Shown here piece after piece: positions 21,410 through 29,197 of a stretch of DNA of 34,012 nt (position 1 is the stretch's first letter; each line of letters starts with the position of its first letter). This stretch comes from Nannocystaceae bacterium. Lineage in GTDB: Bacteria; Myxococcota_A; Polyangia; Nannocystales; Nannocystaceae. Both the position numbers and the translations under genes were made by a program. The stretch is taken from contig JAIBBS010000084.1 in NCBI GenBank assembly GCA_019694555.1, forward strand, positions 1 through 34,012, written 5' to 3'. The notes below the pieces were generated by a model, which was not told the DNA's origin, made no database searches, and saw only the letters and a program-made list of their open reading frames with translations.

Positions 21410-22679
21410 CGTCGGCCAGGCCGCACGCGGCGGCCGCGAGCTGCTGCCGCAGGCGGCCGCGCGTCGGCGGGCGCTGGTCGACGCGCTGCTGGGCGAGCTG
21501 TCGCGCTGGGGCTACGGCCAGGTCGAGACGCCGCTGCTCGAGAGCTTCGACGTGGTCGCGCGCGGGCTCGGCGAGGCCGACCGCGCCCGCTGCGTGCGCT
21601 TCATCGAGGCCGGCACCGGCGAGCTCGTGACGCTGCGGGCCGATCCCACGCCGCAGATCGCCCACATGATCGCGCGCCACAGCGGCGGCGAGCTGGGCCG
21701 CGACGAGGTGCTGCGCTTCTGCTACGCCGCCGACGTCGTGCGCCAGCCCGCGAGCGGGCACGAGCCCGCCGAGCAACACCAAGTCGGCGTCGAGCTGGTC
21801 GGGGACGCCGATCCCTGGGCCGACGTCGAGCTGGTCGCGCTGGCCCACGCGGCGCTGCGCTGCGTGGGGCTGCCGCAGGTCCACCTCGATCTGTCGCACG
21901 GTCAGCTGGTCGCCGGCGTGCTCGCGCCGCTGCAGCTGTTGCCCAGCGTCGCGGTCACGGTGCAGCAGGCGCTCGCGCGCAAGGATCGCGCGGCCGTCGA
22001 GCTCGCACTGCGTGGCGCCGGGCAGTCGCCCGCGACCGCACGCGCGGTCGCGTCGCTGTGCGATCGCATCGGTCCGCCGGCGATGATCGAGCGCGCCGCC
22101 GCGGAGCTCGGCGCGGTGCTGCCGGCCGGGCCGCTCGCGGCGCTGCGCGAGGTCGTCGAGGGTGTGGCCGCGCTCGGGCTCGACGCGGCGCAGCTGGTCG
22201 TCGATCTCGGCGAGACCCGCGGGCTCGAGTACTACAGCGGCGTGCGGCTGCGGGCGTGGGCGCCGGGCGTGCATCGGCCGCTGGTCCGCGGCGGCCGCTA
22301 CGATCACCTGTACGCGCGTTATGGCCACCCGCGACCCGCGACGGGCTTCGCGATCGATCTCGACGCGAGCTTCGCGGCGTTGCTCGCGGCCGGTGCGAGC
22401 CTGGCGTCGCCGCCGGCCCCGGCCGCGGACCTGGTCGTGATCCCACGTCGCGCCGACGCGGCGCTGCGGCGGCGTGCAGCCGAGCTCGCCGCGCGCTCGC
22501 GCGCGGCCGGCCGACGCGCGTGGATCCAGCTCGCCGACGACGCGGGCGCGGCCGCGACCTTGCTGCAGCGCTGGCGACTGCGCGAGGGCGAAGGCGCCCG
22601 CGCGACCATGGGCGTGTGGCTCGACGGCGACGACACCACGGTGCTCGAGGCATCGGAAAGCGCGGACGAACGAACATGA
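21402..22679 (+). CDS. hisZ: HisZ-like ATP phosphoribosyltransferase regulatory subunit
   Basis: 425 residues of the class II tRNA-synthetase fold: GGRELLPQAAARRRAL at the start, WGYGQVETPLLESFDV, motif 2 VTLRADPTPQIAHMIAR, RGLEYYSG, and motif 3 RGGRYDHLYARYGHPRPATG. HisZ is a catalytically dead HisS paralogue that binds short-form HisG and makes it histidine-sensitive. It is distinguished from HisS by the shorter, altered C-terminal part and by the neighbour: hisZ next to purA is a known arrangement in beta-proteobacteria. HisG is not in this window. GTG 21402 overlaps the DUF1015 stop; its own stop overlaps purA as ATGA. A true HisS cannot be fully excluded, but the histidine-binding signature is poor. 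Confidence 0.82.
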   Translation: MASVGQAARGGRELLPQAAARRRALVDALLGELSRWGYGQVETPLLESFDVVARGLGEADRARCVRFIEAGTGELVTLRADPTPQIAHMIARHSGGELGRDEVLRFCYAADVVRQPASGHEPAEQHQVGVELVGDADPWADVELVALAHAALRCVGLPQVHLDLSHGQLVAGVLAPLQLLPSVAVTVQQALARKDRAAVELALRGAGQSPATARAVASLCDRIGPPAMIERAAAELGAVLPAGPLAALREVVEGVAALGLDAAQLVVDLGETRGLEYYSGVRLRAWAPGVHRPLVRGGRYDHLYARYGHPRPATGFAIDLDASFAALLAAGASLASPPAPAADLVVIPRRADAALRRRAAELAARSRAAGRRAWIQLADDAGAAATLLQRWRLREGEGARATMGVWLDGDDTTVLEASESADERT

Positions 22680-23977
22680 GCACGCTGGTCATCGTGGGCG
22701 CACAGTGGGGCGACGAGGGCAAGGGCAAGGTCGTGGACGCGGTCGCGGCCCAGGCCCAGCTCGTGGGTCGCTTCGCCGGGGGCAACAACGCCGGCCACAC
22801 GCTCGTGGTCGGCGAGCGCCGCATCGTCACGCACCTGGTGCCCTCGGGCTGCCTGTACCCGGGCACGCGTTGTGTGCTCGGCGCGGGCATGGTCATCGAC
22901 CCCGAGGTGCTCGCGGCGGAGATCGCCAGCTTGCGCGGCTTCGGTCTGCTGCAGCGCGACGAGCTGCGCGTGTCGCTGCATGCCCACGTGATCTTCCCGT
23001 TCCATCGCGCGCTCGACGGCCTGCGCGAGGATCGGGCGGCCCGCGGCCCGCAGGCGATCGGGACCACGCGCCGCGGCATCGGCCCCGCGTACGAGGCCAA
23101 GGCCGCACGCCGCGGCATCCAGGTGCGCGACCTGTTCGACGCCAGCAACCTGCGCGCGCGGCTGCAGCACAACGCCGAGGTGTTGCAGCCGGAGCTGACG
23201 CGGCTGGGCAGCGGCGAGCGCATCGACGTCGACGCACTCGTCGATGCCGCGCATGCGTGGGCGCAGTGGCTCGCGCCGATGACGTGCGACGCCGGTGCGC
23301 TGTGTGCCGCGGCGATCCGCAGCGGCGAGCGCGTGCTGCTCGAGGGCGCCCAGGGAGCGCTGCTGGATCTCGATCACGGCACGTACCCCTACGTGACGTC
23401 GTCGAACACCACCGCCGGCGGAGCCTGCACCGGCATGGGCATCGGCCCCACGGTGATCGATGCGGTGTGGGGCATCAGCAAGGCCTACGCCACGCGCGTG
23501 GGCGCGGGACCGTTCCCGACCAAGCTCGACGACGCGGTCGGCGAGCGCCTGCGTCAGCTCGGCGGCGAGTTCGGGGCGACCACGGGACGACCGCGCGACT
23601 GCGGCTGGCTCGATCTGCCGGCGCTGCGCTACGGCGCGCGGCTGTCGGGCATGACCGGGCTGTGCATCACCAAGCTCGACGTGCTCGCGGCGCTGGGGCA
23701 GGCCTCGGTCTGCGTCGCGTATGCCGACGGCTCCGACCCCGGCCGCGACGGGTTGACCGCAGCGCGGCCGGTGTTGCAGCAGGTGCCGGGCTTCGACGAC
23801 CCCCAGCTCGCCGGACGGCTCGCGACCGCGCGGACGTGGGCAGATCTTCCCCGCGCCGCGCGTGCGTACCTCGACCTCGTCAGCGAGACCGTCGAGGTCC
23901 CGATCGCGCTCGTCTCGCTCGGTGCGTCGCGCGACCAGACCATCTTCGTCGACGAGCCGTTCCGATCGCGCAGGTGA
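22676..23977 (+). CDS. purA: PurA, adenylosuccinate synthetase
   Basis: 433 residues, as expected. GTP-dependent joining of IMP and aspartate, first step from IMP to AMP. Signatures: P-loop VGAQWGDEGKGKVVD, NNAGHTLV, IGTTRRGIGPAYEAKAAR, LEGAQGALLDLDHGTYPYVT, SSNTTAGGACTGMGIGP, RVGAGPFPTKLDD, GATTGRPRDCGWLD and the guanine-binding CITKLDVL. Start ATG 22676 lies in the ATGA overlap with hisZ. It uses IMP made by PurH, encoded in the same block. The 319-base gap that follows carries a hairpin and the next gene's promoter. Confidence 0.97.
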   Translation: MSTLVIVGAQWGDEGKGKVVDAVAAQAQLVGRFAGGNNAGHTLVVGERRIVTHLVPSGCLYPGTRCVLGAGMVIDPEVLAAEIASLRGFGLLQRDELRVSLHAHVIFPFHRALDGLREDRAARGPQAIGTTRRGIGPAYEAKAARRGIQVRDLFDASNLRARLQHNAEVLQPELTRLGSGERIDVDALVDAAHAWAQWLAPMTCDAGALCAAAIRSGERVLLEGAQGALLDLDHGTYPYVTSSNTTAGGACTGMGIGPTVIDAVWGISKAYATRVGAGPFPTKLDDAVGERLRQLGGEFGATTGRPRDCGWLDLPALRYGARLSGMTGLCITKLDVLAALGQASVCVAYADGSDPGRDGLTAARPVLQQVPGFDDPQLAGRLATARTWADLPRAARAYLDLVSETVEVPIALVSLGASRDQTIFVDEPFRSRR

Positions 23978-24142
23978 TGTTCGAGCGAGCTCGGCCCGCC
24001 CGCTGCCCGCCGATTTGCCCCGGTCTCGCCGGGAACACCACGCCGCGCTGCGCCGTGGCACCCCCTGGCGGCAGGCCACCCGTTGCCACGGACCTGCGCG
24101 CACTGCCCGAGCCGAGACTCCACCGCCACACGCTGCCCGCCC

Positions 24143-24164
24143 GCGGGGCAGCGAAAAGCCCCGC
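24143..24164 (+). terminator. GC hairpin after purA
   Basis: GCGGGGC (24143-24149) and GCCCCGC (24158-24164) enclose the loop AGCGAAAA. It could end the purA transcript, 165 bases after its stop, or insulate the next promoter. There is no U tract. Confidence 0.4.
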
Positions 24165-24173
24165 TGCACGCGG

Positions 24174-24203
24174 TTGTGTCGCGTGCGAACGTTCCTCTAT
24201 ACT
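24174..24203 (+). promoter_or_regulatory. Promoter of the AgmX/GltJ-like gene
   Basis: TTGTGT (24174-24179), 18-base spacer, TATACT (24198-24203), a near-perfect -10. Start near 24210 gives a leader of about 85 bases, ending in a strong GAGGAAG ribosome site (24283-24289). Confidence 0.6.
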
Positions 24204-24296
24204 GCGGTCGGCTCCCACCCCCGTCGTTGCACCTGCGGCGGGTCGTTCCGCTCCCCAGCACTCTGCCCCCGCCACGTGGGGCGAGGAAGTCAGCGC

Positions 24297-26033
24297 ATGA
24301 AGATCGAATGCGACAAGTGTGCCGCGAAGTACTCCATCGCCGATGAGAAGGTGCGCGGCAAGACCTTCAAGATCCGCTGCAAGAAGTGCAGCAACGTGAT
24401 CATCGTGCGTGACAAGGCCGCGGGCGTCGGTGGGCTGGCCGCGGAAGCCGAGGCGCCGCCGGCAGTCGGCTGGCACCTCGCGATCAACGGCGAGACCATC
24501 GGCCCGATGTCCGAGGACGAGGTCCGCCAGCGCTTCCGCGCCGGCGAGATCGACCGCGAGACCGCGGTGTGGCAGGAGGGCTTCGAGGACTGGCTGCCGC
24601 TGGGCGACGTCGACACCTTCGCCGATCTGGCCGGTGGGGCGGCCGAGGATCCGTTCGCGAGCGCCAACCAAGACGAGTACGCCGCCGCCGCGGCCCAGCC
24701 GGTTCGCGCGAGCGCGGCGGTGGCCACCGCGGCCCCGGTGGCGCGCGCAGCCGGAGGCGGTGCCGCGGTCGCGGAGTCGCCCGGCTCGCCCCGCGTCACG
24801 CGGCTGACCGGTCAGCGCAACGAGAACTCGGTGCTCTTCTCGCTCGACAGCCTGCAGTCGCTGGCGACCGGGGGCGGGGCTGCCAACGCCGGGCGCGGTC
24901 CCGCGGCGCCGCAGCGTCAGGGGCCCAAGAGCCTCGCGACGCAGGCACCGTCGTCGGAGGGCTCGGGCCTGATCGACATCCGTTCGCTGGGCGCGATGGT
25001 CGGTGCGGACGCAGGTCCCACGCCGGTCGCCGCCGCGCCCAAGCCCGAGGACGCCGCGCTGCCGAGCTTCGGCGGCGCGAGCCTGGGCGGGCTGGCCTCG
25101 GCACCGCTGGTGCCGCAGGTCGCCGCGGAGCCCATGGCGCCGGTCATGGTCGCCGCCGCTGCGCCGCCGCAGCGCTCCAACGCGCCCTTGTACATCATGA
25201 TGGTCGTGCTGCTGCTCGCGGTCGCGGGCTTGGGCGCGTACATCCTGCTGCGTCCCAACGAGCAGGTCGTCGTGACCGCGCCGCCGCCGGCGGATGCACC
25301 CTCGGTCAAGGGCGCCGCGGACAAGGACGACGACGACGACAAGGACAAGGACAAGGACAAGGACAAGGACAAGGACAAGGACAAGGACGACGAGGACAAG
25401 GACAAGGACGACGACGGCAAGGATCCGGACAAGGCCGCCGACGCCAAGGACACCGAGGGCGAGGACGCCGGTGCGGCCGAGGGCGGTGCCGAGGGCGGAG
25501 ACACCAAGGCCGACCCGGGCAAGCCCAAGACGCCGAAGTCGGGCACGCCGAGCAAGCCCGGCACGCCGACCAGCAAGCCCACGCCGACGCCGACCAGCAA
25601 GCCCACGCCGACGCCGACCAGCAAGCCCTCGTCGGGCGACAACCTCGACGTCGACTGCATCCTCGACCCCAAGCTGCCCAAGTGCAAGGGCGGCGGTTCG
25701 TCCAAGCCCTCGAGCGGAGGCGGTACCACGCCGCCCAAGCCGGCCGATCCGAGCCTGCCCGAGAGCCTGTCGACCTCGGACATCAAGGCCGGCGTCTCGC
25801 CGGTCAAGGACGCCGCCAAGGCCTGCGGTTCGAAGCACGGCGCGACCCCGGGCGAGAGCGTGAAGATCAAGCTCTCGATCGCGGGCGCCACCGGTGCGGT
25901 GACCTCGGCGTCGGCCGAGCCGCCGCACCAGGGCACGCCGCTGGGCAACTGCGTGGCCGCAGCGCTGAAGAAGGCGACCTTCAAGAAGTTCCAGAAGGCG
26001 TCGCTGGGCGCGGTCTATCCCGTCAAGATGTGA
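24297..26033 (+). CDS. AgmX/GltJ-like envelope protein: zinc ribbon, GYF, membrane helix, TonB-like tail
   Basis: 578 residues, strong GAGGAAG before ATG 24297. Residues 1-38: MJ0042-type zinc ribbon (C5, C8, C28, C31). Residues 59-108: GYF_2 domain (WHLAINGETIGPMSEDEVRQ to EGFEDWLPLGDV). A long Ala/Pro/Gly cytoplasmic linker follows, then one membrane helix at about 299-319 (LYIMMVVLLLAVAGLGAYIL). The periplasmic part has an Asp/Lys stretch (341-376) with eight DK units, a Ser/Pro/Thr-Lys linker and, from about 490, the AgmX/PglI-type TonB-like end (ACGSKHGATPG, GNCVAAALKKATF), with a likely disulfide. In M. xanthus the like-built GltJ/AgmX links MglA to the gliding machinery across the inner membrane. 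Myxobacteria have paralogues and no other glt gene is here, so a motility role is only inferred. Its end overlaps the threonine aldolase gene by 11 bases. Confidence 0.85.
   Translation: MKIECDKCAAKYSIADEKVRGKTFKIRCKKCSNVIIVRDKAAGVGGLAAEAEAPPAVGWHLAINGETIGPMSEDEVRQRFRAGEIDRETAVWQEGFEDWLPLGDVDTFADLAGGAAEDPFASANQDEYAAAAAQPVRASAAVATAAPVARAAGGGAAVAESPGSPRVTRLTGQRNENSVLFSLDSLQSLATGGGAANAGRGPAAPQRQGPKSLATQAPSSEGSGLIDIRSLGAMVGADAGPTPVAAAPKPEDAALPSFGGASLGGLASAPLVPQVAAEPMAPVMVAAAAPPQRSNAPLYIMMVVLLLAVAGLGAYILLRPNEQVVVTAPPPADAPSVKGAADKDDDDDKDKDKDKDKDKDKDKDDEDKDKDDDGKDPDKAADAKDTEGEDAGAAEGGAEGGDTKADPGKPKTPKSGTPSKPGTPTSKPTPTPTSKPTPTPTSKPSSGDNLDVDCILDPKLPKCKGGGSSKPSSGGGTTPPKPADPSLPESLSTSDIKAGVSPVKDAAKACGSKHGATPGESVKIKLSIAGATGAVTSASAEPPHQGTPLGNCVAAALKKATFKKFQKASLGAVYPVKM
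25338..25385 (+). repeat. Hexanucleotide repeat (GACAAG)x8
   Basis: Eight perfect tandem copies of GACAAG coding for (Asp-Lys)8 in the periplasmic spacer of the AgmX/GltJ-like protein. Copy-number change would keep the reading frame and change only spacer length. Confidence 0.9.
25569..25628 (+). repeat. 24-base repeat, 2.5 copies
   Basis: Two exact 24-base units (25569-25592, 25593-25616) and a 12-base partial unit encode TSKPTPTP repeats in the Pro/Lys linker of the same protein. Confidence 0.85.
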
Positions 26034-27138
26034 GCCCGGTGCCCGCCGCGCCCGCGCGCGGCACGAACCGTTCGGGGTCGTCGCCCAGCGTCGTACGGAT
26101 GCGGGCGACGACCTCGTCGATTGCGGCGTCGTCCAGATCGAGGTGCACCGCGAGCCGGACCTCGCGTGCGATGTTGGGGAAGCACAGCACGCCGGCGGCA
26201 CGCAGCGGCGCGCACAGCCACTCGGCGAAGCGGAGCGGCGGCCGCACGCGCGCGAGCACCAAGTTGGTCTGTGGCGGCACGACCTCCCAGTGCGGCAGAT
26301 CGGCGATCGCCGCGGCCAGCCGCGCGGCACGGCGGTGATCGTCGGCGAGCCGCGCGACGTGGTGATCGAGCGCGTGGTGCCCCGCGGCCGCGAGCATCGC
26401 CGGCGCCTGCCGCATCGCGCCGCCGTAGGCGTGCTTGAGCCGACGCGCGCGCACCAGCAGCTCGCGCTCGCCACACAGCACCGAGCCCGCCGGTGCGCCC
26501 AGGCCCTTGCTCAGGCACACCGCGACGGTGTCGGCGACCGCGCCGAAGCTCGACATCGGCGTGCCGGTCGCGACGTGGGCGTTCCACAGCCGCGCGCCAT
26601 CGAGGTGCACCGCCTTGCCGTGCGCGTGCGCGAGCTGCCCCAGCGTGCGCAGGCTCGACACGCCGGGTCGCGCCGCGTCGTCGTGCAGCGGCCACAGCAC
26701 GCCGCCGCCCTCGCCCAGGGTGTTCTCGAGCCACACCACCGCGAGCTCGGGCCAACCGCAGCGCTCTTCGTCGAGCAGCGCCTCGAGCATCTGCGCGTCG
26801 TAGCCCCAGCGGCTGCCCAGCGGCATGACCTGCACGCCGGCGAGCGCGGCCGCCGATGCGTCCTCGTGCACCTGCAGGTGCGCGCCGGGGTTGCACGCCA
26901 CGGTGGTGTGGCGCCGCGACTGCAGCGAGAGCGCCAGCTGGTTGGCGAGCGTGCCGGTGGGCAGCCACAGCCCCGCGGGCTTGCCCAGCAGCGCGGCGAC
27001 GCGGGCCTCGAGCGAGGCCACCAGCGCATCGTCGCCCCAGGCATCGTCGCCGGTGGGCGCGGCGGCCATCGCCGCTCGCATCGCGGCGGTCGGACGCGTG
27101 ACGGTGTCGCTGCGCAGATCGAAGCTCGGCGGGGCCAT
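26023..27138 (-). CDS. Low-specificity L-threonine aldolase
   Basis: 371-residue PLP enzyme of fold type I that cleaves threonine or allo-threonine to glycine and acetaldehyde. Signatures: DLRSDTVTRPTAAMR at the start, GDDAWGDD, LPTGTLANQLAL, the PLP-ring stacking H91-ED, VVWLENTLGEGGG, HLDGARLWNA (D180, R183) and the Schiff-base lysine K211 in CLSKGLGAPAGSVL. Family usual length is about 340-360. The last 20 residues (PRAGAAGTGLTS) are nonconserved. Gene lies 12 bases after the stop of the hypothetical protein on the same strand and is probably cotranscribed; it converges on and overlaps the AgmX/GltJ-like gene by 11 bases. A beta-eliminating lyase of other specificity is possible. Confidence 0.93.
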   Translation of the reverse strand: MAPPSFDLRSDTVTRPTAAMRAAMAAAPTGDDAWGDDALVASLEARVAALLGKPAGLWLPTGTLANQLALSLQSRRHTTVACNPGAHLQVHEDASAAALAGVQVMPLGSRWGYDAQMLEALLDEERCGWPELAVVWLENTLGEGGGVLWPLHDDAARPGVSSLRTLGQLAHAHGKAVHLDGARLWNAHVATGTPMSSFGAVADTVAVCLSKGLGAPAGSVLCGERELLVRARRLKHAYGGAMRQAPAMLAAAGHHALDHHVARLADDHRRAARLAAAIADLPHWEVVPPQTNLVLARVRPPLRFAEWLCAPLRAAGVLCFPNIAREVRLAVHLDLDDAAIDEVVARIRTTLGDDPERFVPRAGAAGTGLTS

Positions 27139-27150
27139 CGCCCGCGAGCA

Positions 27151-27861
27151 TCAACCGTCGACGATCAGAGATCCATCGTCCCCGCCGTCGTCGGGCGGTG
27201 GCAGCGGCTTGACCGGCGGCTTGGGTCCCGGCGCGGGCGCCTCGTCGGGCGGCGTGCCCGGCGGGGCCTTGTCGCGCGGCGGCTTGCCCGGGGGCGGCGG
27301 CGGCGGTGCTGGCTGGCCGCGCTCGCGCTTCACCTTCTCGGCGATCCCGTCCATCAGCGCGTGCGGCAGGTACGTCGGGCCGCCGTCGGTGTCGATCTGC
27401 ACCTGAGCGCTGGCCCGACCCGCGGGGTCCTTGGTGGCGAAGATCTCGACGCTGCCGCGGGCGGTCTTGCCGTCCGCGCCGCCCAGCGGGAACTCGAACA
27501 GGATGAAGCCCGCGTCGGGATCGCGATCGACGATCGTGAACTTGCGATCGACCCGCAGGTATCGGACCGCGGCCGGCCACACGAACTCGACCGGGTAGGG
27601 CAGCAGTCGCGCCTGACCCAGAGGCGATCCCAGCGCCTGCAGCGCTGCTGGGCGCAGCGGCTGCGCGTCGGCAGCGGCCGCGCTCGCGCGTGCACCCGCG
27701 TGCAGCATCACCGCCGCGACCGCCACGACCCCGGCCGCGCCGCACAACGACGCGATGGCGCCGCGCCCCCGGACGCCGCGCCGCGCCGCCTGGGCGCTGG
27801 GGCCGCTGTGGCTCTGTGCACAAGCCAGCGTTTGCGCTGGCGGCAGTGCCGATTCGGGCAT
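27151..27861 (-). CDS. Hypothetical single-pass or exported protein with proline-rich tail
   Basis: 236 residues from ATG 27861 (AGGGAG about ten bases upstream; GTG 27870 is an in-frame alternative). Residues about 34-65 (AIASLCGAAGVVAVAAVMLH, then AGARASAAAADA) form a membrane anchor or signal peptide with AxA cleavage. The soluble core (about 66-175) contains YPVEFVWPAAVRYLRVDRKF and VDRDPDAGFILFEFPLGG, an alpha/beta pattern seen in small periplasmic proteins. The C-terminal 60 residues are mostly Pro, Gly, Lys and Asp. I do not recognise the family. Cotranscribed with the threonine aldolase, though no functional link is evident. Confidence 0.75.
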   Translation of the reverse strand: MPESALPPAQTLACAQSHSGPSAQAARRGVRGRGAIASLCGAAGVVAVAAVMLHAGARASAAAADAQPLRPAALQALGSPLGQARLLPYPVEFVWPAAVRYLRVDRKFTIVDRDPDAGFILFEFPLGGADGKTARGSVEIFATKDPAGRASAQVQIDTDGGPTYLPHALMDGIAEKVKRERGQPAPPPPPPGKPPRDKAPPGTPPDEAPAPGPKPPVKPLPPPDDGGDDGSLIVDG

Positions 27862-27965
27862 CGAGTTCACGCTCCCTGCGGTCGAACGCTAGCCGGGGGC
27901 TTCCTCGCGCCCAAGTTTTCGGGCAATGTACCAAGCGACGATGCCCTTCGCCTTGGGGCGGCGAC

Positions 27966-28021
27966 GGGCAAGGGCGACCAGGCGGCGGGAAGGGCCCGCT
28001 GCACGAAGGTCGCCTTCGCCC
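27966..28021 (+). promoter_or_regulatory. Large hairpin in leader of coiled-coil gene
   Basis: Arms 27966-27979 and 28008-28021 pair at 12 of 14 positions, and the enclosed loop holds its own GCGGG/CCCGC stem (27985-27989/27995-27999). The structure ends 39 bases before the GGAGG ribosome site of the gene at 28075. A promoter upstream of it could not be assigned with confidence. Confidence 0.4.
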
Positions 28022-28074
28022 GGGAACGAACCGCCCCGTCGTTCGTGCAATCGTCAATCAGGAGGTCCACCTCG

Positions 28075-28920
28075 ATGAATTCCGAGAACTCAGCGCTCAC
28101 CGCCCTGTCGGAGCTGAAAAACCTCGAAGCCAACCGTGTCGCCTCCGAGGAGGCCGAGCGCCAGGCCGCCGTGATGGCCGAGCAGCGCGCCCGCGAGGAG
28201 GCCGAGCGTCGTGCCCGCGAGGAGGCCGAGCGAGTCGCCCGCGCGCAGGCGGAGGAGTTCGCGCGACAGCAGGCCGAGCAGGAGGCCCGCGATCGTGAGG
28301 AGCGGATCCGCCTGCACGAGGCGGACGTGCGCGCGCGCGCCGAGCACGACGCGCGCCTGCGCGAGGAGCAGATGCGCCTCGACGCGCAGATGAAGCTGGC
28401 CGAGAAGAAGGCCAAGCCGAAGTGGCCGCTGGTGGTGGTCCCGCTGCTGGTCGTGGGCTTGGGCGGCATCGGCTTCTTCGCCTGGCGCGGCCACGTCCGT
28501 GCCGAGGAAGAGCGCAAGGCCGCAGCCGAGCGCGACGAGCAGTACCGTGCCGAGATCGCGGCGATGAACGAGCGCTTCACGGTGCTCGAGGGCGAGCAGG
28601 AGCGCCTCGAGAAGGACCGCGAGGAGCTCAACAACCGACTCGCCGCCGCGACCACGGATGCCGAGCGCGCGAAGATCCGCGCGGAGATGGAAGAGAACGC
28701 GCGCAAGCAGGCGGAGAACGACGCGGCGCTCGCAGCCGCCGAGCAGACCGCCGAGGCCGAGGGCGTCAAGCGCGAGCCCAAGAAGAAGAAGACCGGCGGC
28801 GGTGGCGGCTCGGGTCCCAGCACCGCGAAGCCCGCGTCGGGCTCCGACGATCCGCCGTCCACGGGTCGCAAGGAGAAGATCAAGCTCGGCGGCGGCGACA
28901 ACCCGCTCGACGGCCTGTGA
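28075..28920 (+). CDS. Membrane protein with coiled coils on both sides
   Basis: 281 residues with a perfect GGAGG nine bases before ATG 28075. Residues 20-115 are nearly uninterrupted Glu/Arg/Ala coiled coil (EAERRAREEAERVARAQAEE); residues 117-137 are a membrane helix (WPLVVVPLLVVGLGGIGFFA); residues 143-235 are a second coil (MNERFTVLEGEQERLEKDRE). The end is Lys-rich then Gly/Ser/Pro (KREPKKKKTGGGGG, NPLDGL). With basic residues KKAKPK just before the helix, the first coil should be cytoplasmic and the second periplasmic. No family recognised; a scaffold or rod linking cytoplasm and envelope is my inference. Gene stands alone between the divergent hypothetical gene and tRNA-Cys. Confidence 0.82.
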   Translation: MNSENSALTALSELKNLEANRVASEEAERQAAVMAEQRAREEAERRAREEAERVARAQAEEFARQQAEQEARDREERIRLHEADVRARAEHDARLREEQMRLDAQMKLAEKKAKPKWPLVVVPLLVVGLGGIGFFAWRGHVRAEEERKAAAERDEQYRAEIAAMNERFTVLEGEQERLEKDREELNNRLAAATTDAERAKIRAEMEENARKQAENDAALAAAEQTAEAEGVKREPKKKKTGGGGGSGPSTAKPASGSDDPPSTGRKEKIKLGGGDNPLDGL

Positions 28921-28974
28921 TCGACGCCGCGACTCGTCGCGCGCCGCGCTGAGCGCGGCCGTGACGGGTCGCGC

Positions 28975-29004
28975 TTGCACGGCCGCGGCGGCGCGTGGTA
29001 GGTA
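28975..29004 (+). promoter_or_regulatory. tRNA-Cys promoter
   Basis: TTGCAC (28975-28980), 18-base spacer, TAGGTA (28999-29004). Start would fall near 29011, four bases before the mature tRNA end. Confidence 0.45.
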
Positions 29005-29014
29005 GTCCCGCCCC

Positions 29015-29086
29015 GGCCTGGTAGCCAAGTGGTAAGGCGGAGGTCTGCAAAACCTCTATTCGCCGGTTCGATCCCGGCCCAGGCCT
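29015..29086 (+). tRNA. tRNA-Cys (anticodon GCA)
   Basis: Full cloverleaf of 72 bases: acceptor GGCCTGG/CCAGGCC, D stem GCC/GGC with loop AAGTGGTAA, anticodon stem GAGGT/ACCTC with loop CTGCAAA (anticodon GCA at 29047-29049), variable loop TATTC, T stem GCCGG/CCGGC with TTCGATC loop, discriminator T. U at position 73 fits cysteine identity. CCA is not encoded. No terminator was seen in the 111 bases before the next gene. Confidence 0.96.
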
Positions 29087-29197
29087 CCCCCGCACGCGCG
29101 TGACGAATCGGTCCGCGGGCGGGTGGAGTGCTCGGCGGCGTGGCGCGCTGCTCGGCCGCGGATCGGCGACGCCCGCTGCGAGCGGCTGCCCGCGGAA

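Noticed and set aside
25320..25628. Tandem repeats as a CRISPR array
   Set aside because: Repeats are short, without unique spacers, and are in-frame coding repeats of a protein linker.
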